Shown here: in pieces, positions 36,668-45,189 of the stretch
Numbering within the stretch: position 1 is the first letter of the stretch
Layout of the letters: each line of letters opens with the position of its first letter
Assembly (NCBI RefSeq): GCF_900167605.1
Contig: NZ_FUYH01000006.1
Coordinates: 108,199 to 172,198 of the forward strand
DNA: 64,000 nt
Origin: Caloramator quimbayensis
GTDB taxonomy: Bacteria; Bacillota; Clostridia; Clostridiales; Caloramatoraceae
Direction of reading: 5' to 3'
The notes under the pieces: generated by a model
What the model was told of the DNA's origin: nothing
Seen by the model: the letters and a program-made list of their open reading frames with translations, nothing else
The model's database searches: none
Made by a program: the position numbers and the translations under genes

Positions 36668-37441
36668 ACTATTTTTTATTAAATCTTTTTGATCCCTTGC
36701 AAGTTCCTTAAGCCTTGGACTTACATTAGTTGAAACTATAACTTTGCTAAACCAAAGCAGAGCTTCAGGATTATCACCAAGCCTTCTTGAAAGTTCTCCT
36801 AATAAATACATTAAAGTGAATTTATCCATACCGCATATAGGAAATGCTTCCTTTTCATAGGCCTCTTTAAATCCTATGAAGGCTTGCTCAAGGAACTTTT
36901 TCTCATCTTCCTTAGAATCCTTTAATCTATAAAGCCATGCAGTTTTTAAGCATATGTAAGCTTTTTCACTGTTTTTTGCATTTTTAACAACAGAATTTAA
37001 AAGTGCAAGTTTATATCTTTCAATTGCAGTATCTAAATCGTAAATATCAGGATATATTTTTGCTTTAAATTTCGATGATATTTTTAATCTAATAAGATCT
37101 GCCTGATCCTGTTTTATTTTATCAAAATATCTTATTAATGCTGAATAACCGCATCTTGGACATATTACTACATCATAAAACAGAGGGTTAATGTTTTCGT
37201 ATTTTGGCATTAAATCTGTATCCTTTGATATTAATCTTGCCTTTCCTATTTTAACGGTTTTTTCCTTAAAGTTATTTCCACAAACTGGGCAGGCATAGGA
37301 TTTATCATATAAATATTCTTGTATTTTTATCTCTTTTTTTTCAGTAGGAGCATCTTCAGAAATATTATCACTTTTATATATTTCTACATCCTTTAAATCG
37401 TTAAAACCAAGATTTTCAAGTCCTGAAAAAATTCTGTCCAT
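36665..37441 (-). CDS. DUF2225 family zinc-ribbon/TPR protein
   Basis: 258 aa. It has an N-terminal zinc ribbon (CPVCGNNF near residue 52 and CPRCGYSALIRYF near 95) and then TPR-like helices (KTAWLYRLKDSKEDEKKFLEQAF, YLLGELSRRLGDNPEALLWFSKVI), as in DUF2225. Start at 37441, because AAAGG abuts the alternative ATG at 37450. Family function is unknown. In other Clostridia it is a single-copy housekeeping-like gene (recollection, not verified). Confidence 0.85.
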   Translation of the reverse strand: MDRIFSGLENLGFNDLKDVEIYKSDNISEDAPTEKKEIKIQEYLYDKSYACPVCGNNFKEKTVKIGKARLISKDTDLMPKYENINPLFYDVVICPRCGYSALIRYFDKIKQDQADLIRLKISSKFKAKIYPDIYDLDTAIERYKLALLNSVVKNAKNSEKAYICLKTAWLYRLKDSKEDEKKFLEQAFIGFKEAYEKEAFPICGMDKFTLMYLLGELSRRLGDNPEALLWFSKVIVSTNVSPRLKELARDQKDLIKNS

Positions 37442-37487
37442 AATTATCATCCTTTCCCAATATCATGCTAATTCATTATAACAAAAA

Positions 37488-37748
37488 TTACTCTCTTTTT
37501 GTATCATTTATGCTATATATGTAGGCAATAATTTCTGCAACTGTTTCATAGAGTTCTGAAGGAATATAATCATTTATTGAAAGGGAGCACAGAGTATTTG
37601 TAAGTTTTTCATCATTAATAATAGGAACATTTGACTCATTTGCTTTTTCAATTATTTTTTCAGCTATTTGTCCAAAACCAATTGCAGTTATCTTTGGAGC
37701 TAAAGAGGTTTTATCATATTTTAAAGCGGCGGCTTTTTTCCTTTTCAT
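37488..37748 (-). CDS. FlhB C-terminal-domain homologue without the membrane part (YlqH-like)
   Basis: 86 aa matching only the cytoplasmic tail of FlhB/YscU export proteins: AAALKYDKTSLAPKITAIGFGQIAEKIIEKANESNVPI, then YIPSELYETVAEIIAYIY. The autocleavage NPTH tetrapeptide is not present. Its start overlaps the stop of the upstream 474-codon gene by 4 bases, so they are translationally coupled. YlqH of Bacillus is the comparable protein. No other flagellar or secretion gene is nearby. Confidence 0.85.
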   Translation of the reverse strand: MKRKKAAALKYDKTSLAPKITAIGFGQIAEKIIEKANESNVPIINDEKLTNTLCSLSINDYIPSELYETVAEIIAYIYSINDTKRE

Positions 37749-39160
37749 ACCTTCACATCCAATTCTCTAAAAGAATAGTCATTAAAAAAGTTTGATAGAT
37801 TTATTAAATCGTTTTTTATTTCCAATTCTATAACAGATATGCTTATAAAATCATATCCTCCTAGTGCTTTAATATTTTCCTCAAGCAATTTTATTTTGCT
37901 GCTAAATAAATTTTTAAATTTTTTATCAATTTTAAAATTAACAAAAAGATTAGAGCTGTTTTTAGTTATAAAGCTTTCAACTCTTCCAATATATGGTGTA
38001 TCCACGGATATAAACACTTTAACATTATTTATATCTGCCATATTAGAATTTTTGTATTTCTTTTTTATTATTATATTGTTTTTAAAAAGTTCATTTTGAT
38101 TATAACCATTAAAAAAAAGAATATAATAATTATTATTAATCTGCTTTAGAATTTCTAAATTACTTTTAAAATTCTTAATTAAACTATAATTAATATTATC
38201 CAATAATTTAGGATTTTCTTTTAATAAATCTAAAATTTTAGACAAAGATAAAAAATAAAATTTATCTTTTTTGATTAAGCTACTAATTTTTTCACATAAT
38301 TTATTAAAAAAAACAGATTCTTTATCATTTCTTTTGTCATTAAATTCATAAATTATTTCTTTTGAAATATCTGTATCAATATTAATAGATGATTTTTCAA
38401 TTAAATTTTCATCAATTAATTCAAATAAATCTTTTATTTCTGAATTATAAGGTATAATATTTTTATTACAATATTGTTTGCTATAATTATTATCAATATT
38501 TTTCTTTACTAAATCGATTATGTTATTTATATCTTCATATGAATCTATAAAGCTTTTTAATTTCAATATATTATTTATATCTATATTTAAATTATTTTCC
38601 TTTAAAAATGAGAGAAAATCTATATCTATATTCTTTAATGTATTTATAATATTATTATAAATTTTATTTGATTTAACTAAATCTAAAGAAGTTTTGTCTC
38701 TTAATTTTAAAGAAGAAATAAAAGCATCATAGTCGATATTTTTTAGAGAATTGATTAGATTTAAATCCTGATAAATTTCTAAAATTTCTTCATTCCTTGC
38801 TGGTAAACCGAATTTTAGCAGACTTAAAATAATATCTTTTCCTTCTTTTAGTGGTACATTTAATTCAGAAAGAACTCTATCGATGGAAGTTTCTTTTTTT
38901 ACATCATCATGATTAGAAATCATCTTTAAAATTAATATGTTGTTTTTAATATCTTTAATTTGAAATTTTGAAAAGGTATCCTCATTAAAATCATCATAGG
39001 ATATAAATATTGCTGGCAAAATAGTTCCGTCTACTAATTTTAAAGCTAAATTTTCATCGGAATATTTTACTATCTTACCATATAATATAGAGCCTTCTTT
39101 TATGCTTCTTTTAACATCAAAACCGCTGCTTAGTAATTGCTCAATATTTTTAATATACAT
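37745..39160 (-). CDS. Uncharacterised Asn/Lys/Ile-rich protein paired with the FlhB-like gene (YlqG-like position)
   Basis: 471 aa, extremely rich in Asn, Lys, Ile and Leu. The first 65 residues look like a compact beta domain (GSILYGKIVKYSDENLALKLVDGT). The long helical middle has no motif. The C-terminal domain of about 90 residues (VFISVDTPYIGRVESFITKN, NLFVNFKIDKKFKNLFSSKI) recalls the C-terminal region of FliK hook-length proteins. Given the coupled FlhB-tail gene, a FliK-like role is a guess. RBS AGGTG fits the ATG at 39160; GTG 39169 is the alternative. Confidence 0.62.
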   Translation of the reverse strand: MYIKNIEQLLSSGFDVKRSIKEGSILYGKIVKYSDENLALKLVDGTILPAIFISYDDFNEDTFSKFQIKDIKNNILILKMISNHDDVKKETSIDRVLSELNVPLKEGKDIILSLLKFGLPARNEEILEIYQDLNLINSLKNIDYDAFISSLKLRDKTSLDLVKSNKIYNNIINTLKNIDIDFLSFLKENNLNIDINNILKLKSFIDSYEDINNIIDLVKKNIDNNYSKQYCNKNIIPYNSEIKDLFELIDENLIEKSSINIDTDISKEIIYEFNDKRNDKESVFFNKLCEKISSLIKKDKFYFLSLSKILDLLKENPKLLDNINYSLIKNFKSNLEILKQINNNYYILFFNGYNQNELFKNNIIIKKKYKNSNMADINNVKVFISVDTPYIGRVESFITKNSSNLFVNFKIDKKFKNLFSSKIKLLEENIKALGGYDFISISVIELEIKNDLINLSNFFNDYSFRELDVKV

Positions 39161-39236
39161 AAACATCACCTATTAATTTATCGGAAAAAATATTATAAAA
39201 TAAATAGAGGTATTACAATAGATTGGATGTGATTTT

Positions 39237-39914
39237 ATGGCTTTATATGCGATAGGGGATTTACATCTTTCCTTTGGAACGCAAAAACCTATGGATGTAT
39301 TTGGAGAACTTTGGAATAAACATTATGAAAAAATAGAATTTAACTGGAATGATAAAATTAAGAAAGAGGATATCGTTCTAATACCAGGAGATATATCCTG
39401 GGGTATGAAACTTAGTGAAGCTTTGCCGGATTTAGATTTTGTACATAAATTAAATGGTAAAAAAATATTTATTAAGGGTAATCATGATTATTGGTGGGGA
39501 TCTATTACTAAATTAAACAGTCTTTATAATGATATGTACTTTATTCAAAACACCTGTTCAGGATATCAGGATTATGGGATTTGTGGAACAAGAGGATGGA
39601 TAAGTATAAATGGCGAGGAGCAGGATGAAAAGATATATAAAAGAGAGCTTTTAAGATTAAAGATGTCTCTTGACTTGGCAATAAAAAATGAATATAAGAA
39701 GATTATTGTTATGATGCATTATCCACCGGTTACAAAAATTTCTAAAAGCATAGAGTTCCTCGACCTGCTTTCAAATTATCCGGTAGAAAAATTAATATAT
39801 GGTCACGTTCATAATGATTCAAAGGAAATATGCATCAATGGTATTTATAGAAATATAGAATATATATGTGTATCCTGTGATATTATTAATTTTAATCCTG
39901 TTAGGATATTATAA
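39237..39914 (+). CDS. Metallophosphoesterase
   Basis: 225 aa calcineurin-like phosphoesterase. The metal-binding signature runs GDLHLS at the N terminus, PGDISWG near residue 50, KGNHDYWWGS near 82, MHYPP and GHVHND near 200. It may act on phosphodiesters or cyclic nucleotides; the substrate is not evident. The short N terminus without a signal peptide means cytoplasmic. It is followed after 36 bases by an HMA-like gene. Confidence 0.88.
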   Translation: MALYAIGDLHLSFGTQKPMDVFGELWNKHYEKIEFNWNDKIKKEDIVLIPGDISWGMKLSEALPDLDFVHKLNGKKIFIKGNHDYWWGSITKLNSLYNDMYFIQNTCSGYQDYGICGTRGWISINGEEQDEKIYKRELLRLKMSLDLAIKNEYKKIIVMMHYPPVTKISKSIEFLDLLSNYPVEKLIYGHVHNDSKEICINGIYRNIEYICVSCDIINFNPVRIL

Positions 39915-39950
39915 TATAAATTGCAAAAAATAAATGCAGGAGGGATAGGC

Positions 39951-40163
39951 GTGAAAACGTATTCTTTTATGATACCATCTATGCATGATGAAACTTCTGC
40001 AAAGGATGTAAGAAGTATTATTACAGGAATTCGTGGAATTGAAGATATTAATGTTGATTATGAGGATGGAACTGTTGATGTTTATTATGATGAGAATCAA
40101 GTAGTTATTGACAAAATAAGATATGCAATAGAGAAACAGGGTTATACTATAAGAAATTTATAA
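39951..40163 (+). CDS. HMA-like domain protein lacking the metal-binding CxxC
   Basis: 70 aa with the ferredoxin-like fold pattern of heavy-metal-associated domains: MIPSMHDETSAKDVRSIITGIRGIEDINVDYEDGTV, then IRYAIEKQGYTI. The GMxCxxC loop is replaced by SMHDET, so it cannot bind Cu(I) in the usual way. GTG 39951 follows AGGAGGG at 39939-39945; an upstream in-frame ATG at 39921 has no RBS. Role unknown. Confidence 0.75.
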   Translation: MKTYSFMIPSMHDETSAKDVRSIITGIRGIEDINVDYEDGTVDVYYDENQVVIDKIRYAIEKQGYTIRNL

Positions 40164-40166
40164 ACG

Positions 40167-40199
40167 AAAACTTGCAATCTTTGATTGCAAGTTTTTTTT
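40167..40199 (+). terminator. Terminator after the HMA-like gene
   Basis: AAAACTTGCAAT, loop CTTTG, ATTGCAAGTTTT, then TTTTG. Strong. Confidence 0.92.
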
Positions 40200-40258
40200 G
40201 TAAATCAATTCTTTTTATTATAAAATATTATATTATGATAAGTTTTGGGAGGAATGAA

Positions 40259-41170
40259 ATGAGTAGTTCAAAAGTAATAGGACAAGTCTTGATTTTATTT
40301 TTTATTATTGTTATTGGGTATATTGCAAGGAAAACTGAAATTATTAAAGAGAATATGAATAAAGGTTTATCTGAAATGCTTTTAAAAGTCACGCTGCCAT
40401 GTCTTATAATATCATCATTTAATATTAGCTATTCAAAGGATGCAGCATCAAATGCTTTTAAGTTATTATTATATTCAACATTAATTCATTTTGGATTATT
40501 TTTTGTTAGCGATATATTCTATAAAAAATATGATAAACAAGTACGAAGTGTTTTAAGATATGCAACAGTTTTTTCTAATTGTGGATTCATGGGAATACCC
40601 GTTATAGAGAGCTTATACGGTAAAGAAGGAGTGTTTTATACTTCTATATTTAATATTCCTTTTAATATTTTGATTTGGGTTTTAGGAGTTTATCTTTTTT
40701 TAGGCAAAAGTGATTTAAAAACATTAAGAAAGGCAATAATAAATCCAGGACTTATTGCAACAATTATTGGTTTTTTGATGTTTGTTTTTTCTTTAAAATT
40801 TCCTGAACCTATATTGAAAACCTTTGAAAGCGTAGGATCAATGACTACTCCTCTATCTATGCTTGTTATAGGTTCAATGATAGCACAAATGCCTTTAAAA
40901 GAACTTTTTATGAGTAAAAATATATATTATTATTCTTTTATAAGGCTTATTATTATTCCAATTTTTATTCTTTATGTACTTGGATTTTTTAAAGTAAAAG
41001 GGATGCTTCTTGGCATACCGGTTTTAATAACAGCAATGCCTGCTGCTGCTAATACAGCTGTTTTTGCAGAAATATATAATGGAGATACAGCTATAGCCTC
41101 AAAATGTGTTTTAATTTCTACCCTTTTTTCTATAATAACAATTCCTTTAATTTTAATGTTATTAAAATAA
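40259..41170 (+). CDS. AEC family permease (auxin efflux carrier type)
   Basis: 303 aa with about ten membrane segments. Typical AEC features are ILFFIIVIGYIARKTEII, LLKVTLPCLIISSF, FSNCGFMGIPVIESLYG and the late PAAANTAVFAEIYNGD. These carriers move organic acids such as malate or malonate, or amino-acid derivatives. The RBS GGGAGG region before ATG 40259 decides the start; the frame is open from 40172 through the previous terminator. The hydrogenase-like gene follows after about 20 bases, so the two may be co-transcribed. Confidence 0.9.
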   Translation: MSSSKVIGQVLILFFIIVIGYIARKTEIIKENMNKGLSEMLLKVTLPCLIISSFNISYSKDAASNAFKLLLYSTLIHFGLFFVSDIFYKKYDKQVRSVLRYATVFSNCGFMGIPVIESLYGKEGVFYTSIFNIPFNILIWVLGVYLFLGKSDLKTLRKAIINPGLIATIIGFLMFVFSLKFPEPILKTFESVGSMTTPLSMLVIGSMIAQMPLKELFMSKNIYYYSFIRLIIIPIFILYVLGFFKVKGMLLGIPVLITAMPAAANTAVFAEIYNGDTAIASKCVLISTLFSIITIPLILMLLK

Positions 41171-41189
41171 TGATAGGAGGATGAAAAAA

Positions 41190-42524
41190 GTGCCTAATGA
41201 TTATTATATCGACATATTTCGTAAATTAGTAAAAGCATACAATGAAGGCACTTTAAAAGAAAAATATGAAGAGCTTATAGAAAAGGCTGAGGATGAAAAT
41301 GCTAAAAAATATATTTTCGCAGCTATGGGATTAGATTATATAAAAAATGCTTCCTTTGAGGATATTAAAAAAGCAATGGATATGAAAAAGATGAAGGGGA
41401 AGATAGTAGTTAAAGTTGGTGACTGTGGAATAAGATGTATTGATAAGGATGGCTTTACATCGTGTCAAAAGGCCTGCCCCTTTGGTGCTGTGGATGTTTT
41501 ATTAGAAAAGAATATATCTGAAATCAATGATAAATGCATAGACTGCGGAAACTGTATTGCTGCCTGTGATAGGGGAAACCTTATTGATAAAATCGAGTTT
41601 TTGCCTATTGTGCAATATCTTGAAAGCAAAGAAGATGTATATGCTATTATAGCACCTGCATATATTGGACAGTTTGGAGAAAATGTAACTGTAGGGAAGC
41701 TGAGAAAGGCTTTAAAAGCCATTGGCTTTAAGGATATGATTGAAGTTGCACTGTTCGCTGATATTCTAACTTTAAAAGAAGCAGTTGAATTTCATAAACA
41801 TGTTAATAAGCAAAAGGATTTTATGATTACAAGCTGCTGCTGCCCTATGTGGGTTGCTATGATTAAAAAACTTTATTCTGAACTTGTTGTGCATGTAGCG
41901 CCATCAGTTTCTCCAATGGTTGCATGCGGTAGAACCATTAAAAAGCTCCATAAAAATTCAAAGGTAGTATTTATAGGTCCTTGCGTTGCTAAAAAGGCTG
42001 AAGCAAAAGAAAATGACTTAAACGATGCTGTAGACTTTGTTTTGACTTTTAAAGAGCTTCAGGAAATATTTGATATATTAGGTATAAATCCTGAAAATTT
42101 CTGTGAAGATGAAGGAGAGCACGCATCACGGGCAGGAAGAATATATGCGTATACAGGAGGAGTTAGCAAAGCTGTCTATGATACGGTAAATAAGCTTTTC
42201 CCTGATAGAAGTATAAAGGTAAAAGCTGTGCAGGGAAATGGGGTAAAGGAATGCAAAGATATGCTTCAAAAAATATTAGATGAGAAATTGGAAGCCAATT
42301 TTCTTGAAGGTATGGGATGTGTTGGAGGCTGTGTAGGGGGGCCAAAATCGATACTAAGCAAAGATGAAGGAAGAAAAAATGTTCAGGAATATGGAAATCA
42401 AACAGATATGATAACACCTATTGATAATCCCTGCGTATATGCGGTTTTAAAAGAAATAGGGATTAACGACATATATGAACTTGTTGATGAAGATAAGGCT
42501 CAAATTTTTGAAAGAAGATTTTAA
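41190..42524 (+). CDS. [FeFe]-hydrogenase-like protein with N-terminal 4Fe-4S clusters
   Basis: About 444 aa. Residues 75-135 hold ferredoxin-type cysteines (CGIRC, CQKACPFGAV, CIDCGNCIAAC). The rest is the H-cluster domain with all three signature blocks: TSCCCPMW, GPCVAKKAE and EGMGCVGGCVGGP. The small subunit-like C-terminal extension of catalytic group A enzymes is missing, which resembles the group B/D or sensory types. AGGAGG at 41175-41180 touches ATG 41181, so GTG 41190 is more likely. No hydE, hydF or hydG is in the window. Confidence 0.85.
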   Translation: MPNDYYIDIFRKLVKAYNEGTLKEKYEELIEKAEDENAKKYIFAAMGLDYIKNASFEDIKKAMDMKKMKGKIVVKVGDCGIRCIDKDGFTSCQKACPFGAVDVLLEKNISEINDKCIDCGNCIAACDRGNLIDKIEFLPIVQYLESKEDVYAIIAPAYIGQFGENVTVGKLRKALKAIGFKDMIEVALFADILTLKEAVEFHKHVNKQKDFMITSCCCPMWVAMIKKLYSELVVHVAPSVSPMVACGRTIKKLHKNSKVVFIGPCVAKKAEAKENDLNDAVDFVLTFKELQEIFDILGINPENFCEDEGEHASRAGRIYAYTGGVSKAVYDTVNKLFPDRSIKVKAVQGNGVKECKDMLQKILDEKLEANFLEGMGCVGGCVGGPKSILSKDEGRKNVQEYGNQTDMITPIDNPCVYAVLKEIGINDIYELVDEDKAQIFERRF

Positions 42525-42556
42525 AATGGGACTTATATAAGCCCCATTTCTTTTTT
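42524..42556. terminator. Terminator between hydrogenase-like and CYTH genes
   Basis: AAATGGG-A-CTTAT pairs with ATAAG-C-CCCATTT and a T-run follows. The stem has one mismatch. Shared by convergent genes. Confidence 0.75.
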
Positions 42557-43069
42557 TATCTCTTCAAGGCTTTTTGATGTAGCTTTGTTTTTATTTATAT
42601 TCAGCTTACTAAGCAAATTAAAAATATCTTCTTCACAGGCTGCTTCGATTTCAATATATGGCTCAGGGAAAACATCCTTATCCCATGTATCTATTTCAAT
42701 AAGAGAATTATCAATGCTATAACTTTCTCTATGTTTATTTTCTGATTTAATATATGATAATTTCATAGCTTCTAAGAAGAGGGTACATTCCTTAAAATTT
42801 GAAACTTCAAATTCGTGCTCATCGCAGGTTCTATATTTTTCCTGTGAGATTAATGTTTTTATGCACAATAGAATTTTTCTGCTGCCATCTAATAAATTAT
42901 GAACTTTTCTTATTCTGATATATCCTTTTTGATTACTTAGACTTTCAGGAAGCTTATAATAGTAATTTTCCTGAAATTCTTTTTTTATCAATTTTCCTCC
43001 TAAATTTATAATATCCTCTCTCGTTTTTTCTATATCTATTTTTAGCACTTTAACTTCAATCTCTTTCAT
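42533..43069 (-). CDS. CYTH domain protein (class IV adenylate cyclase / CyaB-like)
   Basis: 178 aa with the CYTH tunnel pattern: EIEVKVLKIDIEKTREDI at the N terminus (ExExK signature), GYIRIRKV, KILLCIKTL, RESYSID and IEIDTWDKDVFPEPYIEIEA. Members hydrolyse triphosphates or make cAMP. Triphosphatase versus cyclase cannot be told from sequence alone. RBS GGGAGG. Divergent from the DUF5685 gene, with a 145-base spacer containing a long inverted repeat. Confidence 0.87.
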   Translation of the reverse strand: MKEIEVKVLKIDIEKTREDIINLGGKLIKKEFQENYYYKLPESLSNQKGYIRIRKVHNLLDGSRKILLCIKTLISQEKYRTCDEHEFEVSNFKECTLFLEAMKLSYIKSENKHRESYSIDNSLIEIDTWDKDVFPEPYIEIEAACEEDIFNLLSKLNINKNKATSKSLEEIKKEMGLI

Positions 43070-43087
43070 AATATAGCCTCCCTAAAA

Positions 43088-43129
43088 TTTATGATAAAAT
43101 TATATAACATAAAAATATTTTATCATAAA
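43088..43129. repeat. Inverted repeat in the divergent CYTH/DUF5685 promoter region
   Basis: TTTATGATAAAAT (43088-43100) and its exact complement ATTTTATCATAAA (43117-43129), separated by 16 bases. It may be an operator or two mirrored promoter elements. Confidence 0.5.
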
Positions 43130-43214
43130 ACCTTTATTATGTCGGTTCAATAATGTAAAATATCATATATAAAAAGATTATGCTTAAAAATAAATCTAAT
43201 AATGAGGTTTTTAA

Positions 43215-44075
43215 ATGTTTGGATATGTTGTGCCCTTTAAGCCTGAACTTAAGATTAGAGAATATGATTTATATAAAGCATATTATTGCGGGCTTTGCAG
43301 AGAAATAAGCAAAAAATCAGTTCTATCAAAATTTATGCTCACTTATGATATGACTTTTTTATCCTTATTGCTTTCATCAATATATGAAAAAGAAAGGGAA
43401 GAAATAAAAAAATATTTTTGCCCATATAAAGCAAAAAATATTTTTTCAATAGATTCAAATCAATATTTAAAATATGCTGCTGATATGAATATAATTTTGA
43501 GCAATAGAAAATTAATTGATAATTATTTTGATACTAATAATCCTATTTATAGTTTTATAGCTAATTTCATTAGAGCTAAACAATATACAGAAATCGCAAA
43601 AAATAAGATTAGCAAAATAGATTATTATTTAAAACAACTTAGAAATCTTGAAAAACATAGATGCAATAATATAGATGAAATAGGAAATAATTTTGCGGAA
43701 ATAACATCAGAGATATTAACAATAAATGATGACAAATACAGTAAAATAATGAGGCAGTTTGGATATAATTTGGGGAAATGGATTTATACAATTGATGCCT
43801 TTGATGATCTTGAAAAGGATATAAAATATAAAAATTATAATCCTATTCTTTATAGATTTAATTATAAAGGAGAGAATCCTAAGGAATTCAAACTAAGTAT
43901 TAAAGATAATATGGAATTTACCCTTATTAAATGTTTAGATGAAATATCTAAGGCCTTTGAACTTTTAGAATTTAAAAGAAATAGAGGTATAATTGAAAAT
44001 ATAGTATATATTGGACTTGAGAGGAAGACAAAGAGTATAATAGAGGGAGGATGCAAAAGTGAAAAATCCATATGA
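43215..44075 (+). CDS. DUF5685 family protein
   Basis: 286 aa, predicted all-helical and soluble. The N terminus MFGYVVPFKPELKIREYDLY leads into YYCGLCREI; a further Cys sits in YFCPYKAKN. A motif GKWIYTIDAFDDLEKDIK near residue 195 has the spacing of helical isoprenoid-synthase-type Asp motifs, but this resemblance is weak. No function is known. It overlaps the following DnaJ gene by 17 bases, so the two are translationally coupled. Confidence 0.78.
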   Translation: MFGYVVPFKPELKIREYDLYKAYYCGLCREISKKSVLSKFMLTYDMTFLSLLLSSIYEKEREEIKKYFCPYKAKNIFSIDSNQYLKYAADMNIILSNRKLIDNYFDTNNPIYSFIANFIRAKQYTEIAKNKISKIDYYLKQLRNLEKHRCNNIDEIGNNFAEITSEILTINDDKYSKIMRQFGYNLGKWIYTIDAFDDLEKDIKYKNYNPILYRFNYKGENPKEFKLSIKDNMEFTLIKCLDEISKAFELLEFKRNRGIIENIVYIGLERKTKSIIEGGCKSEKSI

Positions 44076-44667
44076 AGTTTTAGGGATTAAAGAAGGAGCA
44101 ACGAAGGAAGAGATAAGGCAGGCTTATAGAGAACTTGTAAAAAAATATCATCCTGACAGATATTCTGATAATCCCCTAAAAGATCTTGCTGAGGAGAAAA
44201 TGAGAGAGATAAATGAAGCCTACGATTATTTAATGAAAAATCAAGATGAAAGCTTTAATTATAGAGGAGATAACAATAGTTACAGCTATAACAGCAGTTA
44301 TAATGACAGCTTTAAAAGAGTTAGAAGTTTTATTCAAATGAATAATATAAGAGCAGCTGAGGATGAATTATCGAGGATAAATATGAGAAACGGTGAATGG
44401 TACTATTTAAGAGGAATTATATCAATGAAAAAAGGCTGGTATAGCGAAGGGTATGAGGATTTGCAAAGAGCAGTACAGATGGATCCTTCAAATCTTGAAT
44501 TTAGAGAAGCTCTTAATAGAGCAGTTTCAGGAAATAGAGCATATAAAGATAGTTCCTATTATAGAAGAGGAGGGTCAGATAATGACCTTTGTACCACTTG
44601 TGCATGCCTTTTGTGCAGCGATCAATGCTGTGAATGCATGGGTGGAGATTTAATCAGCTGTTGTTAG
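44059..44667 (+). CDS. DnaJ-domain protein with cysteine-rich C-terminal tail
   Basis: 202 aa. Residues 3-68 are a complete J domain (YEVLGIKEGATKEEIRQAYR, HPD in KYHPDRYSD). Residues 70-90 are a Ser/Asn/Tyr-rich linker, and residues 95-165 are TPR-like helices (YYLRGIISMKKGWYSEGYEDL). The last 26 residues contain nine cysteines, including CTTCAC, CSDQCCEC and a terminal CC. GTG start after GGAGGATG, inside the DUF5685 end. A co-chaperone for a metal-carrying client is a reasonable guess. DnaK is not in the window. Confidence 0.85.
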   Translation: MKNPYEVLGIKEGATKEEIRQAYRELVKKYHPDRYSDNPLKDLAEEKMREINEAYDYLMKNQDESFNYRGDNNSYSYNSSYNDSFKRVRSFIQMNNIRAAEDELSRINMRNGEWYYLRGIISMKKGWYSEGYEDLQRAVQMDPSNLEFREALNRAVSGNRAYKDSSYYRRGGSDNDLCTTCACLLCSDQCCECMGGDLISCC

Positions 44668-44678
44668 GAGAAATAAAA

Positions 44679-45185
44679 ATGTATAAGGATAGAACTAAAA
44701 ATATTGTTTTATCTGGTTTTATATCCGCTTTAATGATAATAAGCCTTTATGCAGGATGTATTATAAGAAATAATAGAATATTTTTTATGGCATTATCTAC
44801 ATATTTTGAATCTATACCGATTATTATAGGGGGAGTAAAGGTGGGCTTTTTATGTTACATAGCATCATCATTGCTTTCTCTGATTTTACTGCCGGATAAA
44901 ATTTATGCTTTTATTTTTTTAATTTTTGGAGTATATCCTATAATTAAATATTTTTGTGAGAAAGAAAGCATTATTAAGGAATATATTTTTAAATATATTT
45001 GGTTTAATTTCTTCATGGTTTTAACGTATTTTTTATATAAAAAAATAATCATTATAAATAGTGAAATGATTAAAAATAGCATATTAATGCTAATAATAAT
45101 ACTTGAGGTATTGTTTTTTATTTATGATTATGTATTTACTAAATTTATAACTTATGTAAAATATAGAATTTTAAAAGAGGAGTGA
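44679..45185 (+). CDS. Hypothetical integral membrane protein
   Basis: 168 aa with five to six hydrophobic segments. The size and pattern (FISALMIISLYAGC, VKVGFLCYIASSLLSLILLP) recall small substrate-binding subunits of ECF transporters, but no signature was recognised. RBS TTAGGAG sets ATG 44679; the in-frame ATG 44634 lies inside the Cys-tail coding region of the DnaJ gene. It probably belongs to the DUF5685-DnaJ transcript. Confidence 0.6.
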   Translation: MYKDRTKNIVLSGFISALMIISLYAGCIIRNNRIFFMALSTYFESIPIIIGGVKVGFLCYIASSLLSLILLPDKIYAFIFLIFGVYPIIKYFCEKESIIKEYIFKYIWFNFFMVLTYFLYKKIIIINSEMIKNSILMLIIILEVLFFIYDYVFTKFITYVKYRILKEE

Positions 45186-45189
45186 TTTT

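Noticed and set aside
43215..44075. DUF5685 as an isoprenoid synthase
   Set aside because: Only one DDLxxD-like stretch in a helical protein resembles such enzymes; the second Asp-rich motif is missing, so no such function is assigned.
44453..44653. 66-codon plus-strand frame inside the DnaJ gene
   Set aside because: Out of frame with a well supported J-domain gene whose Cys-rich tail uses these bases; no RBS.
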